DNA of 64,000 bases from an uncultured Lachnospiraceae bacterium (GCA_910586645.1 CAJUIS010000003.1:83847-147846); one strand, 5' to 3'; positions 42,404 to 51,109 are shown, numbered from the stretch's first letter. The notes: generated by a model not told the origin, from the sequence alone. Numbers and translations: made by a program.

Positions 42404-44562
42404 AGATGCAGCACCCTTTCCCTGATTTCCTGCGTTCTGCCCTGATTCCAGAACTGCGTGCCGATATAGCCGCAGGTACGCCTGGCCACGTTCATCTTAT
42501 CCTGATTCCGGCTGCCGCAGTTGGGGCATTCCCATACAAGCTTGCCGTCTTTGTCCTCAACAATCCTAATCTCTCCGTTATAGCCGCATTCCTGGCAAAA
42601 ATCACTTTTCGTATTCAGTTCCGCATACATGATGTTCTCATATATATGCTGCATCACAGCCAGTACCGCCTCAAGGTTGTCCGCCATATTCGGCGTTTCC
42701 ACATAGCTGATTGCGCCGCCCGGGGACAGATTCTGAAACTGCGCTTCAAATTTCAGCTTTTTAAATGCGTCGATTTCCTCTCCGACGTGTACATGATAAC
42801 TGTTTGTGATGTAATTTTTATCGGTTACGCCGTCAATGATGCCAAAACGTTTCTGCAGGCATTTGGCAAACTTATATGTCGTAGATTCAAGCGGCGTTCC
42901 ATACACGCTGAATCCAATCTTTGTCTCTTTTTTCCAGCTCTCACAGGCGTCGTTTAAGCGCTGCATAACTTTTAACGCGAACGGCGTAGCTTCCGGATTC
43001 GTATGCGATTCTCCCGTCATATAGCGGGTGCATTCGCAAAGCCCGGCATATCCAAGTGAGATCGAAGAATATCCGTCATATAACAGCCTGTCAATCGGTT
43101 CCCCTTTCTTAAGTCTGCTCAAAGCCCCGTACTGCCACAGAATCGGCGCCACATCCGAAGGCGTCCCTTTCAGACGGTTATGACGGCACATCAAAGCTCT
43201 TTTGCAGAGCGCAAGGCGCTCGTCCAGAATCTCCCAGAATTTGTCCATATCCCCGCCGCTGCTGCAGGCGGCGTCCACCAGGTTTAACGTAACAACCCCC
43301 TGGTTAAACCTGCCGTAAAACTTGTATTTTCCGGCTTCATCCTGATACAGATTCAGGAAGGAACGGCATCCCATACAGGGATAGCAGTTTTTTTCTTTTA
43401 ATTCATACATTACCTTTTGGGAAATGTAATCCGGAACCATCCGCTTTGCCGTGCACTCCGCCGCAAGCTTTGTCAGATTCCAGTACTTGCTGCCTTCCGT
43501 AATGTTGTCTTCCTCCAGAACGTAAATCAGCTTCGGAAACGCAGGCGTAATAAACACGCCGGATTCGTTTTTCACGCCGCAGATTCTCTGTTTTAACACC
43601 TCTTCAATGACGAGCGCAAGATCGTCTCTGGTGCGCCCTTCCGGCACTTCGTCCAGATACATAAACACCGTAACAAACGGCGCCTGCCCGTTCGTCGTCA
43701 TCAGCGTAATCACCTGGTATTGTATCATCTGCACGCCGCGGTTAATCTCTTCCAGCACTCTGGATTCCGCCACCTGGTTTAACTGCTCTTCATTCAGAGA
43801 AATCCCGGCCAGTTCAAATTCTTTCCGGACTTCCCTGCGGAACCTGTGACGGCTGACGTCTACAAAAGGAGCCAGATGCGACAGGGAAATGCTCTGCCCT
43901 CCATACTGTGAACTTGCAATCTGGGCGATAATCTGCGTCGCAATGTTGCATGCCGTGGAAAAACTGTGCGGCTTTTCAATCATCGTCCCGCTGATTACGG
44001 TTCCGTTCTGCAGCATATCTTCCAGATTTACCAGGCAGCAGTTATGCATATGCTGCGCAAAGTAATCCGAATCGTGAAAATGAATCATTCCTTTTTCGTG
44101 GGCTTCTACGATATCCTGCGGCAAAAGAAACCTGCGGGTAATGTCTTTGCTGACTTCTCCTGCCATATAATCCCTCTGAACGCTGTTGACTGTCGGATTT
44201 TTATTGGAATTTTCCTGCTTGACTTCTTCATTGTCGCATTCCAGCAGCGTCATAATCTGCTTGTCCGTCGAATTTGCTTTCCGGACAAGCGCGCGCTTAT
44301 AGCGGTAGGTAATGTAATTGTGCGCAACGGCAAACGCCTGCCGGCGCATAATCCCATTCTCTACAAGATCCTGTATTTCTTCTACGTTCAACGCACGTCC
44401 CATGCCAACGCACTGATCTCTCACTTCTTCGCAAATTTTTTGTATCTGTTCTTCTGACATCTTTTCACTTTCAAGGACTGTCTGATTCGCTTTTAAAATA
44501 GCAGCCTCGATTTTAGAAAGATTATAATCTTCTTCCGTTCCGCTCCGTTTGATAATTTTCAT
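42400..44562 (-). CDS. nrdD: anaerobic (class III) ribonucleoside-triphosphate reductase
   Basis: A 720-residue glycyl-radical enzyme that makes dNTPs from NTPs without oxygen. An N-terminal ATP-cone (IIKRSGTEEDYNLSKIEAAILKA to YITYRYKR, about 2-95) is the allosteric site. The C-terminus has the zinc site CQEC...CPNC and the radical site RRTCGYIG (Gly698). Start ATG 44562 follows AAGGAGAGG; residues upstream in the frame do not fit the family. Two NrdR-like boxes flank the -35, so repression by NrdR when dNTPs are ample is likely. This is direct evidence that the cell lives at least partly without oxygen. Confidence 0.96.
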   Translation of the reverse strand: MKIIKRSGTEEDYNLSKIEAAILKANQTVLESEKMSEEQIQKICEEVRDQCVGMGRALNVEEIQDLVENGIMRRQAFAVAHNYITYRYKRALVRKANSTDKQIMTLLECDNEEVKQENSNKNPTVNSVQRDYMAGEVSKDITRRFLLPQDIVEAHEKGMIHFHDSDYFAQHMHNCCLVNLEDMLQNGTVISGTMIEKPHSFSTACNIATQIIAQIASSQYGGQSISLSHLAPFVDVSRHRFRREVRKEFELAGISLNEEQLNQVAESRVLEEINRGVQMIQYQVITLMTTNGQAPFVTVFMYLDEVPEGRTRDDLALVIEEVLKQRICGVKNESGVFITPAFPKLIYVLEEDNITEGSKYWNLTKLAAECTAKRMVPDYISQKVMYELKEKNCYPCMGCRSFLNLYQDEAGKYKFYGRFNQGVVTLNLVDAACSSGGDMDKFWEILDERLALCKRALMCRHNRLKGTPSDVAPILWQYGALSRLKKGEPIDRLLYDGYSSISLGYAGLCECTRYMTGESHTNPEATPFALKVMQRLNDACESWKKETKIGFSVYGTPLESTTYKFAKCLQKRFGIIDGVTDKNYITNSYHVHVGEEIDAFKKLKFEAQFQNLSPGGAISYVETPNMADNLEAVLAVMQHIYENIMYAELNTKSDFCQECGYNGEIRIVEDKDGKLVWECPNCGSRNQDKMNVARRTCGYIGTQFWNQGRTQEIRERVLHL

Positions 44563-44608
44563 AATGATGTCCTCTCCTTGACAATCTTTTATTTTGCTAA
44601 ACAAAGAG

Positions 44609-44637
44609 ATTTTACCATATATAGTATGTCCAGTCAA
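44609..44637 (-). promoter_or_regulatory. promoter of nrdD-nrdG
   Basis: Minus-strand TTGACT (44632-44637), 17-bp spacer, TAAAAT (44609-44614). Confidence 0.7.
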
Positions 44638-44658
44638 CAAAAAAACTATATATTGTAT
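44613..44658. promoter_or_regulatory. two NrdR boxes over the nrdD promoter
   Basis: TACCATATATAGTATG (44613-44628) and AAACTATATATTGTAT (44643-44658) match the AT-rich NrdR box pattern acaCwATATATwGtgt; centres are 30 bp apart, about three helical turns, the usual spacing. One box sits in the -35/-10 spacer and the other just upstream of the -35. Confidence 0.75.
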
Positions 44659-44689
44659 TTTCTGAAAATTTATGTAAAAATGGCGGAAC

Positions 44690-46213
44690 TTAATGACGAA
44701 GAGCTTCCAGCGGATTCCTCCGAAACAGCTTTCCTGCGGAAACCAGCGCCGCTCCTGCCGCCGTTCCGGTCAAAAGCAAAAACACAAAGCACGCCTCCTG
44801 AAATGCAACTGTGCAAAGCAATTCCCCGCTTTTTGCCGGCGGCAGAAGATTCATTACCATTTCCGAAGTCCCCGGAGTGAGAACCACTTCATATCCCCTT
44901 ACATCGCCCGAAGAATAAAACAGGGCCAAAAACGCCTCTCCGGCCAGATTCACAACCGGCCCTGCCAAAAGGAGCGCAGCGAAAAATGCAACGGCCGCAA
45001 TACTGCAGCTTTCTATGACAAACTGCAGCAATACCCGTCCCTTTTTCACTCCAACCGAAGAAAGTATGCAGGCTTCATACTTACGGCTGCGCGTCCATAT
45101 GGCCATAACCAGAAAAAGAATACAGGCAACCCCAAGAAATGATGCGATTATCAGCGCATCGGAAGTCTTTATCATTGTAAGCAGAGGCGCGGCGGCAGTC
45201 TGATAGTCTTTGTCATAGGTCCCGAATTTATAATAATCCCACTCAATGGAATCTATGGCAAGAAGCTTCTCCTTTACGGAATCCAAAAGCGCCGGGTCTT
45301 CTACAAACACTACCATCAGACACAAAACCTCATCGTCTTCCGGGGCCCAGACCGTATACCCGTAATGCTTCTGATATTCCCGTCTGCCCCAGTCATCCAT
45401 ATCCGGCGCGCTAAAAAATGTGTTTGCCAGAATATCTTCTTCATAAGTATAATCCGACCTGACTGTCTGCTCGAAATTGATGTGAAAAATCCCGACAATC
45501 TCTGTTTCGTAAACGCTGCCGTAAAGTTCTCCCGAAATAACATCCGAACTTTGCGCCGTCACCTTATCCCCAACCTTCAAGCCGTTTTTCTCCGCCAGCT
45601 CATCAGATATGACGCACTTTGCCACATCGCCTGTCCTGACATGCCTTCCTTCCACAAGCTCCACCGCTCCGTTGACAAAAGCGGGATGCCACTCGCTGTC
45701 ATATACCAGTATAAAGCTGTTTGTATGCGCTTTCACTTCTGTTGACGTATCCTGTTTATACGACTCCCGCACTTCTTCCGTCACGTCTCCTCCCAGCGGA
45801 ATTTTCCCATTCACAATATCCGTGCACCATGCATGATAGCCCGGGTGCAGCGTAAGGCCCGTATATCCGGTTTCCCTGTCAAGATTGTCGCAGTAAAATC
45901 CGCTGACGCCCTCTGTTTCAAGAAATTCCTCAATATGATGCTCTCTGATCAGCGGAGCCAGATAAGTCGTAACCTTTTCCCCGTTCTCATTTATGCTGTC
46001 CTCTGTAATGGCATATGGATCCGGTATATTCGTTTCGATCCTAAGCCCCGCCGTCAAAGTCTTCCGGACATCCTCCGCAGCCTTCTTCGCGCCTTGTTTT
46101 ATGGAAAGCCCGGTCAGCAAAAATAACCCTGACACAAAAAAAATCAAAAACAGCAGAATGCTCCGCACTTTTTTACGCGTCACATAAAGATATGCTCTCT
46201 TTACAACACCCAT
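44690..46213 (-). CDS. FtsX-family ABC transporter permease without adjacent ATPase
   Basis: A 507-residue MacB/FtsX-type permease. One N-terminal helix (LFLIFFVSGLFLLTGLSI, about 19-38), a large exported domain (about 40-345), then three helices (IIASFLGVACILFLVMAIW, SIAAVAFFAALLLAG and the last, VFLLLTGTAAGAALVSAG) and the family end FRRNPLEALRH. The start at 46213 follows AGGGGG by 7 nt; longer frames to 46300 have no RBS. Partners of this kind move lipids, peptides or toxins, or convey signals. The expected nucleotide-binding subunit is neither upstream nor downstream, which is odd for the family. Stop falls 32 nt from the nrdD control region. Confidence 0.8.
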   Translation of the reverse strand: MGVVKRAYLYVTRKKVRSILLFLIFFVSGLFLLTGLSIKQGAKKAAEDVRKTLTAGLRIETNIPDPYAITEDSINENGEKVTTYLAPLIREHHIEEFLETEGVSGFYCDNLDRETGYTGLTLHPGYHAWCTDIVNGKIPLGGDVTEEVRESYKQDTSTEVKAHTNSFILVYDSEWHPAFVNGAVELVEGRHVRTGDVAKCVISDELAEKNGLKVGDKVTAQSSDVISGELYGSVYETEIVGIFHINFEQTVRSDYTYEEDILANTFFSAPDMDDWGRREYQKHYGYTVWAPEDDEVLCLMVVFVEDPALLDSVKEKLLAIDSIEWDYYKFGTYDKDYQTAAAPLLTMIKTSDALIIASFLGVACILFLVMAIWTRSRKYEACILSSVGVKKGRVLLQFVIESCSIAAVAFFAALLLAGPVVNLAGEAFLALFYSSGDVRGYEVVLTPGTSEMVMNLLPPAKSGELLCTVAFQEACFVFLLLTGTAAGAALVSAGKLFRRNPLEALRH

Positions 46214-46271
46214 ATCCATTCCCCCTGTCATTCTTCCGGTTCCATTCTCCGCCTCCGTGTATCTTTTTCTC

Positions 46272-46300
46272 ATTATATAATATTTAAAAAGACAACACAA
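46272..46300 (-). promoter_or_regulatory. promoter of the FtsX-type permease gene
   Basis: Minus-strand TTGTGT (46295-46300), 17-bp spacer, TATAAT (46272-46277). Confidence 0.55.
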
Positions 46301-46411
46301 GGTTTGTAATCTTTCCGCCCATAGAATAAGCGGCAGCTTCCTTTGTTTCAGAAACTGCCGCTCTATTATATTTCATGCATTTCCCTAATCATGTTATTTC
46401 AAGGCTCTCTC

Positions 46412-46440
46412 AAAAATAACAGGTACCGCAACAACCTGTT
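46412..46440 (-). terminator. weak terminator after the ParA-like gene
   Basis: Minus-strand AACAGGT and ACCTGTT around a 9-nt loop, followed by ATTTTTG, 30 nt after the stop at 46471. Confidence 0.5.
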
Positions 46441-46470
46441 TCTAATTTCAGACCATGGATATTTTTTATT

Positions 46471-47508
46471 TTACCAAAGCTGCTGCGCAATGAATTTTAA
46501 CTGATTTTTGCATTTATCCACTGATTTATTCACACTCACCCGTACCCTGTCAATTACTTTTGTTTCTCCTTCCTGCAGAAGTTCCATCGGTTTTGATTCG
46601 ATGGAAGATATTCGGCCTGAACCGAGAAAATCATCCAGCATAAACAAATGGTTCTCAGGAGCATTTGTTGATAACAAAGTTCTATGCTTAGACAAAATGT
46701 CATAAACCTTTTTTAAATAAACCTTTGTTTGCCGATTTGGCTCATTTCTGGCTCCGGCTACTGTTGACCAGCCGCAATGAGTTAAAACCACCATCTGTAT
46801 TTTGGGAACATTCATATCGTTTTCAGGCAAATACTTTCTAAATTCACTTTGCGGACTGCTCAGGGTATTAATTAATAACTCAAGTGATTTGACTGACTGC
46901 TGGTCTGTACGAACAGGTATCACCAGCGCGTCTGCAGCGTACCAGGCAAGCTGCGTGGCTCCTGCAAAAAACGGGGATGTGTCTATGATACATTTATCTA
47001 AATCATTTTCTGAAAGTTCTCTTTCAATTTCCGTTTTTAAAGCATACAAAACGCTCTTCAATGCCTGTTCCTTTTGCACCTGCTGAAGGCCAGACGTTTG
47101 GTTAATTGCTGTAATCAACTGCGATGGCAATAAATATAATTCTTCGGACGAAGGAATATAATAATTATTTTTTTTGGAAAAATACGGATTCGTTGCGCCA
47201 ATATAGGAGGCTACTCTGGTTGCTTTTCCAAGTCCTGGAACCAGGTATGGCAATAACATATCTTTCACGTTTGTTTGTTGCGACGCATAATAATTATTAT
47301 CATAGAAAAAAGAAAGATTTCCCTGCGGACAAGTGTCTACAGCCAACAAATTATCTACCAAATAGCTTAAATTAAAAGATAATGTGGTTTTTCCGATTCC
47401 TCCACGCAAATTACACATTGCATAAATTCGCTGTTTCGGCAAGTCAATCGGCTCTGCCTGATTATTCGCAATAGCATGCTGCCTGTTTATTATTGTATTT
47501 ATAGACAT
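46471..47508 (-). CDS. ParA/Soj-family ATPase, orphan
   Basis: A 345-residue P-loop ATPase of the ParA/MinD type. A 28-residue head is followed by IYAMCNLRGGIGKTTLSFNLSYLV, where the deviant Walker A reads RGGIGKTT (35-42) with Arg in place of the usual signature Lys; AVDTCPQGNLS gives the A' motif and CIIDTSPFF the Walker B. The C-terminal third (REPNRQTKVYLKKVYDIL) is like that of Soj. No ParB, parS or replication gene is near, so it is not a standard partition cassette. The gene is AT-richer than its neighbours and has its own promoter, operator-like repeat and terminators, which suggests arrival by transfer. A role in positioning DNA or protein cargo is possible. Confidence 0.8.
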   Translation of the reverse strand: MSINTIINRQHAIANNQAEPIDLPKQRIYAMCNLRGGIGKTTLSFNLSYLVDNLLAVDTCPQGNLSFFYDNNYYASQQTNVKDMLLPYLVPGLGKATRVASYIGATNPYFSKKNNYYIPSSEELYLLPSQLITAINQTSGLQQVQKEQALKSVLYALKTEIERELSENDLDKCIIDTSPFFAGATQLAWYAADALVIPVRTDQQSVKSLELLINTLSSPQSEFRKYLPENDMNVPKIQMVVLTHCGWSTVAGARNEPNRQTKVYLKKVYDILSKHRTLLSTNAPENHLFMLDDFLGSGRISSIESKPMELLQEGETKVIDRVRVSVNKSVDKCKNQLKFIAQQLW

Positions 47509-47528
47509 TCAAACTCCTCCTTTAATTA

Positions 47529-47569
47529 TATTAGTTTTACCATTTTTAATAATATGTGTAAAACTAATA
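47529..47569. promoter_or_regulatory. 12-bp inverted repeat at the ParA transcription start
   Basis: TATTAGTTTTAC (47529-47540) and GTAAAACTAATA (47558-47569) are perfect complements 17 nt apart. They lie right after the -10 and before the RBS of the ParA-like gene, the place expected for an autorepressor site. Confidence 0.6.
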
Positions 47570-47571
47570 CA

Positions 47572-47599
47572 ATTATACAGCATATGAAAAAAATGTCAA
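47572..47599 (-). promoter_or_regulatory. consensus promoter of the ParA-like gene
   Basis: Minus-strand TTGACA (47594-47599), 16-bp spacer, TATAAT (47572-47577); both hexamers are perfect. Confidence 0.8.
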
Positions 47600-47615
47600 C
47601 CAAAAGATTGACATT
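47587..47615 (-). terminator. folC terminator overlapping the ParA -35
   Basis: AATGTCAA and TTGACATT pair around TCTTTTGG and run into seven T on the minus strand, 25 nt after the folC stop. The 3' arm contains the -35 TTGACA of the next gene. Confidence 0.7.
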
Positions 47616-47640
47616 CCGCAGATCCTATGCTCACTCAAAA

Positions 47641-48906
47641 CTATGAAGACATTTCGATGCAAAACAGTTTTCTGATTTCTCCGATAAAATACAACGAGCC
47701 AAACGCCACGGTGCGTCCGCATTCCCCGTTTTTGGCTCCCTTTGCCAGAAACGGGCGAAAAACTTCTCTTAAATCATCCTTTGCATCTGCAGAAACGCCG
47801 GATTTTCTTATATATTCCGCAAGCGTTTCCGCCTGCAGCGCACGCCCGCTCTCCGGCGTAACGGCAGTGACTTTTTCGGCAAGCGGAAGAATCCTCGCCG
47901 CCATTTTTCTGTAATCTTTATCCGCCATAACTCCCATAATAAAATGGAACTTCTCTTTTGGGTACATATGGATTAAACTTTCAGCAAGAGCGTTTACTCC
48001 GTCTTCGTTATGCGCGCCGTCGATTAACAAAAACGGCATATCCTTTATGATTTCCATTCTTCCGGGCCAGACCGCCGTTTCAATCCCACGGCGAACCGCC
48101 CCGTCTGGAACCGGATAGCCAAGGTCTGTAAGCTCCCTTGCGCAAAGCGCGGCTGCCAGAGCGTTTTCTTTCTGAAACTCTCCGATCATCCTCATTTTAT
48201 AAAGCCCCTCGCCCGGATAAGAAAACCCTTCCGGCGTCGTGACAATCTCTTCTTTTCGCAGGACATTGCAGGGAATCTCCAGCTTTTTGCAGGATGCAAG
48301 CAAAACTTCCAGAGCCTCCGGCTGCTGGCTCTCTGATACCGCCCGCATTCCTCTTTTGAAAATCCCCGCTTTTTCCGCTGCAATTTCCCCCAGCGTATTT
48401 CCAAGAACTTCCATATGATCGTATCCGATTTTTGTAATGATCCCAACCAGAGGCTGTTCAATCACATTCGTTGCGTCCAGCCGCCCGCCAAGCCCCGTCT
48501 CCAACACAACAATCCGGCACTCCTGTTCTTTAAAAAAAAGAAGCGCCATAGCCAGGCAGTAATCAAACATCGTCGGGCCTGCGTTTATTTTTAAGTTCAG
48601 CAGCTTTTCTCCAATCTCCGCCGCCTTCTCCCTTGGAATCTGTCTGCCGTCCACCTGAATCCGCTCTGTAAAATCCAAAAGATGCGGTGATGTAAACTGC
48701 CCTGTCTTTATGCCCGCTTCCCGCAAAATTGCGCACAAAAAAGCTGCCGTAGAACCTTTCCCATTCGTTCCCGCGATATGGACAAACGCAAGATCTTTCT
48801 GGGGATCGCCTGCTGCAGCCAGTAATTCTTTGCTTACCACAACGCCCGGCTGGCTGCCAAACCTCTTTTTCTGTTCAATCGTCTGAATGACTTTTTGATA
48901 ATCCAT
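47641..48906 (-). CDS. folC: bifunctional folylpolyglutamate/dihydrofolate synthase
   Basis: A 421-residue Mur-ligase-fold enzyme that adds glutamate to dihydropteroate or folates with ATP. The P-loop is HIAGTNGKGSTAAFL (43-57); ETGLGGRLDATNVI carries the omega-loop/metal region; and DGAHNEDGVNAL marks the C-terminal ligand site. Length fits. The ATG at 48906 has only a weak AGGA RBS and lies 6 nt after the degV stop, so translation is probably coupled. Confidence 0.93.
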   Translation of the reverse strand: MDYQKVIQTIEQKKRFGSQPGVVVSKELLAAAGDPQKDLAFVHIAGTNGKGSTAAFLCAILREAGIKTGQFTSPHLLDFTERIQVDGRQIPREKAAEIGEKLLNLKINAGPTMFDYCLAMALLFFKEQECRIVVLETGLGGRLDATNVIEQPLVGIITKIGYDHMEVLGNTLGEIAAEKAGIFKRGMRAVSESQQPEALEVLLASCKKLEIPCNVLRKEEIVTTPEGFSYPGEGLYKMRMIGEFQKENALAAALCARELTDLGYPVPDGAVRRGIETAVWPGRMEIIKDMPFLLIDGAHNEDGVNALAESLIHMYPKEKFHFIMGVMADKDYRKMAARILPLAEKVTAVTPESGRALQAETLAEYIRKSGVSADAKDDLREVFRPFLAKGAKNGECGRTVAFGSLYFIGEIRKLFCIEMSS

Positions 48907-48912
48907 AGAATC

Positions 48913-49755
48913 CTAAACCACCATAATAATGCCGCCGTCATTTGCATACATGCTGCTGATTCCCGCTGTGTCTGCAACAATGATTTTTTTAAACGCCGCA
49001 AGTTTTTTTATCTCCTCAACAACCGCCTCTGCCCTCTGCGGACAGTTGCAGTGCGAAATGGCAAGAATGCGGTTTTCCCCGTCTGTTACGCCTGCAAGCA
49101 TCTCTTCCACCATCTTCTTCAGAGCCTTATTCATGCCTCTTGCCTGCCCTAACTGGCAAATCTGCCCTTCCGGCGTGGAAGCCATCACCGGTTTAATATT
49201 CAGGGCATTGGCGACAAAAGCTTTTAAATTGCTGAGTCTGCCGTTCTTGCGGAGCGTTTCAAGCGTTTCAAGGACAAAATATGTGCGCTGCTCACTGATA
49301 TAACGTTCTGTTGTCTCTACCGTCTCCTCAAAAGACATTCCCGACTCTTCGCATTCCTGCGCTTTGATTCCAATCAGCGTCTCTCCGACGGACGCCGAAC
49401 GGGAATTGAATACATAAATCTGTTTGCCGTCTCCGCCATATTCTTCCTCGTACAGCTTCTTTGCAAGCTGGGCGCTGTTATAAGAGCCGCTCAACTCTTT
49501 GGACAGAGTGACGACATATACGTGTTCTTCCTCTCCTCTGTATAACTCCATATAGCTCTCCGGCGAAGGACAGGACGACTTGGGCCCGGTCGGGCTTTCT
49601 TTTACTTTTTTCAGAAAGTCCTTCTGATCAAACGTCTCGTCGTCCACAATCCTCTCGCCGTCCACTTCCATTTCCAGCGCGACGTTCCAAAAATGCCCGT
49701 CCGCCTTTAACTCTTCTGTCAATTCCCCGCAGCTGTCAATGATGATTTTATACAT
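48913..49755 (-). CDS. DegV-family fatty-acid-binding protein
   Basis: A 280-residue cytoplasmic protein of the DegV family, which binds a single fatty acid and in some Firmicutes (FakB) hands it to a FakA kinase. Motifs seen: IIIDSCGELTEEL at the N-terminus, TGPKSSCPSPESYMELY (the TSxPSP-type ligand loop) and SGSYNSAQLA. The C-terminal domain with NALNIKPVMAS carries the carboxylate-contacting residues. GGAGGTGGCGG precedes the ATG. Heads the pair with folC. Confidence 0.9.
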   Translation of the reverse strand: MYKIIIDSCGELTEELKADGHFWNVALEMEVDGERIVDDETFDQKDFLKKVKESPTGPKSSCPSPESYMELYRGEEEHVYVVTLSKELSGSYNSAQLAKKLYEEEYGGDGKQIYVFNSRSASVGETLIGIKAQECEESGMSFEETVETTERYISEQRTYFVLETLETLRKNGRLSNLKAFVANALNIKPVMASTPEGQICQLGQARGMNKALKKMVEEMLAGVTDGENRILAISHCNCPQRAEAVVEEIKKLAAFKKIIVADTAGISSMYANDGGIIMVV

Positions 49756-49970
49756 CCGCCACCTCCAAAACCAGTCTCTATATTTTATGTTAATCTTTTC
49801 TATTTTATATAGTTTTGATTACCAGATGTATATTACCACAAAAACCGCTTCCTGTATAGGCTGAAACGAAAATTTATTTTACTTTTACGCTCTTTTTCCG
49901 CTCCTTCTTTCGTTTCCTATTTCTTCCTCTCCTTCACCGGATCGTATTTTATATTTTTTTCATTTTCCTC

Positions 49971-49999
49971 TTGACAATGTCTGATTTTTATATTATTGT
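49971..49999 (+). promoter_or_regulatory. promoter of the GntR-ABC operon
   Basis: TTGACA (49971-49976), 17-bp spacer, TATTGT (49994-49999); the -10 lies inside the left arm of the long inverted repeat. Confidence 0.55.
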
Positions 50000-50026
50000 A
50001 TTAGCAACTTAATACAATAATATAAA
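49987..50026. promoter_or_regulatory. 17-bp perfect inverted repeat, likely GntR operator
   Basis: TTTATATTATTGTATTA (49987-50003) and its exact complement (50010-50026) flank GCAACT, 16 bp before the GntR start. A YtrA-type regulator bound here would cover the -10 and +1. Confidence 0.75.
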
Positions 50027-50042
50027 TGAAAGAGGTGACAAA

Positions 50043-50414
50043 ATGGCATGGAATTTAAATTCCGACCGCCCCATTTTTATGCAGCTCATTGAAATTATTC
50101 AGATTTCAATTATTTCCGGCAAATACGCTCCCGGCAGCAAGCTTCCTTCTGTACGGGATTTGGCCCAGGAAGCGTCTGTCAATCCGAACACGATGCAGAA
50201 AGCCCTTGCCGAATTAGAGCGGAGCGGCCTTGTATTTTCCCAGAGAACCAGCGGACGTTTTATTACGGAGGATTATCGCATGATAGAAGAATTAAAATCC
50301 AAACTCGCCAGAGAAGAAATTGAGCAGTTTTTGGAAAGTATGCAAAAACTTGGTTTCCAGAAAGAAGAAACCATGGATCTGATGTCTCAGATTTTGAAAG
50401 GAGAGAACGCATGA
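50043..50414 (+). CDS. GntR-family transcriptional regulator, YtrA subfamily
   Basis: A 123-residue regulator with an N-terminal winged helix (PIFMQLIEIIQISIISGKYAPGSKLPSVRDLAQEASVNPNTMQKALAELERSGLV, about 10-65) and a short helical tail for dimerisation, the YtrA layout. Such proteins repress adjacent ABC transporter genes and are relieved by envelope stress or peptide antibiotics. AGAGGTG precedes the ATG, and its stop overlaps the ATPase start by 4 nt. The 17-bp palindrome upstream is its likely site. Confidence 0.9.
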   Translation: MAWNLNSDRPIFMQLIEIIQISIISGKYAPGSKLPSVRDLAQEASVNPNTMQKALAELERSGLVFSQRTSGRFITEDYRMIEELKSKLAREEIEQFLESMQKLGFQKEETMDLMSQILKGENA

Positions 50415-51109
50415 GCGCAATTTTAGAATGCAAAAATTTAAGTAAGGCATACGGCAGAAAAACAGCGTTAAGCCATATCAATCTTACCCTTTCCGGCGGA
50501 CACATCATTGGGCTGCTCGGCCCAAACGGAAGCGGCAAGACGACTCTGATCAAACTGATCAACGGCCTTTTAACGCCAAGTGAAGGAAGTCTGCTGGTCG
50601 GCGGAAATCCCGTCGGCATTGAAAGCAAAAAAATCGTTTCCTATCTTCCGGATCAGTCCTATCTGGATATGAATCTTAAGGTTCAGGAACTGATTGCCTA
50701 TTTTAAAGACTTTTATGAGGACTTTGATGAAAGCCGGGCATACGATATGCTTGCCAAACTAAACATCAGCCCTTCCGACAAATTAAAAACCATGTCCAAG
50801 GGCACAAAAGAAAAAGTGCAGCTTATTCTGATTATGAGCCGCCGGGCAAAACTTTATGTCTTAGACGAACCGATTGCAGGCGTCGATCCTGCAGCGAGGG
50901 ATTATATTTTAAACACGATTTTAAGCAACTATGACGAGGACGCCGCCATCCTGATTTCCACGCATCTGATTTCAGATATTGAAAATATTCTTGACGAAGT
51001 TGTTTTTATCAAAGAAGGCCAGGTCGTCCTGACTTCCTCCGTCGATAAGATACGGGAAGAAAACGGAAAATCCATTGATTCTTTATTCCGGGAGGTATTC
51101 AAATGTTAG
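50411..51109 (+). CDS. ABC transporter ATP-binding protein
   Basis: A 232-residue nucleotide-binding subunit. Walker A GPNGSGKTT (37-45), Q-loop PDQSYLDMNL, the signature read as MSKGTKEKVQL in place of LSGGQ, Walker B LYVLDEP, and the H-loop STHLI are intact. The SKGTKEK form of the signature is usual for YtrB-like exporters beside YtrA regulators. It pairs with the permease whose start overlaps its end by 7 nt. Confidence 0.92.
   Translation: MSAILECKNLSKAYGRKTALSHINLTLSGGHIIGLLGPNGSGKTTLIKLINGLLTPSEGSLLVGGNPVGIESKKIVSYLPDQSYLDMNLKVQELIAYFKDFYEDFDESRAYDMLAKLNISPSDKLKTMSKGTKEKVQLILIMSRRAKLYVLDEPIAGVDPAARDYILNTILSNYDEDAAILISTHLISDIENILDEVVFIKEGQVVLTSSVDKIREENGKSIDSLFREVFKC

Noticed and set aside
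42406..42957. 183-codon plus-strand frame opposite nrdD
   Set aside because: Antisense to the conserved C-terminal half of NrdD; no RBS and a composition typical of a shadow frame.
46328..46362. AGCGGCAG/CTGCCGCT hairpin as the main terminator of the ParA-like gene
   Set aside because: The stem is good but no T run follows on either strand; the hairpin at 46412-46440 with ATTTTT fits better, though this may be a backup.
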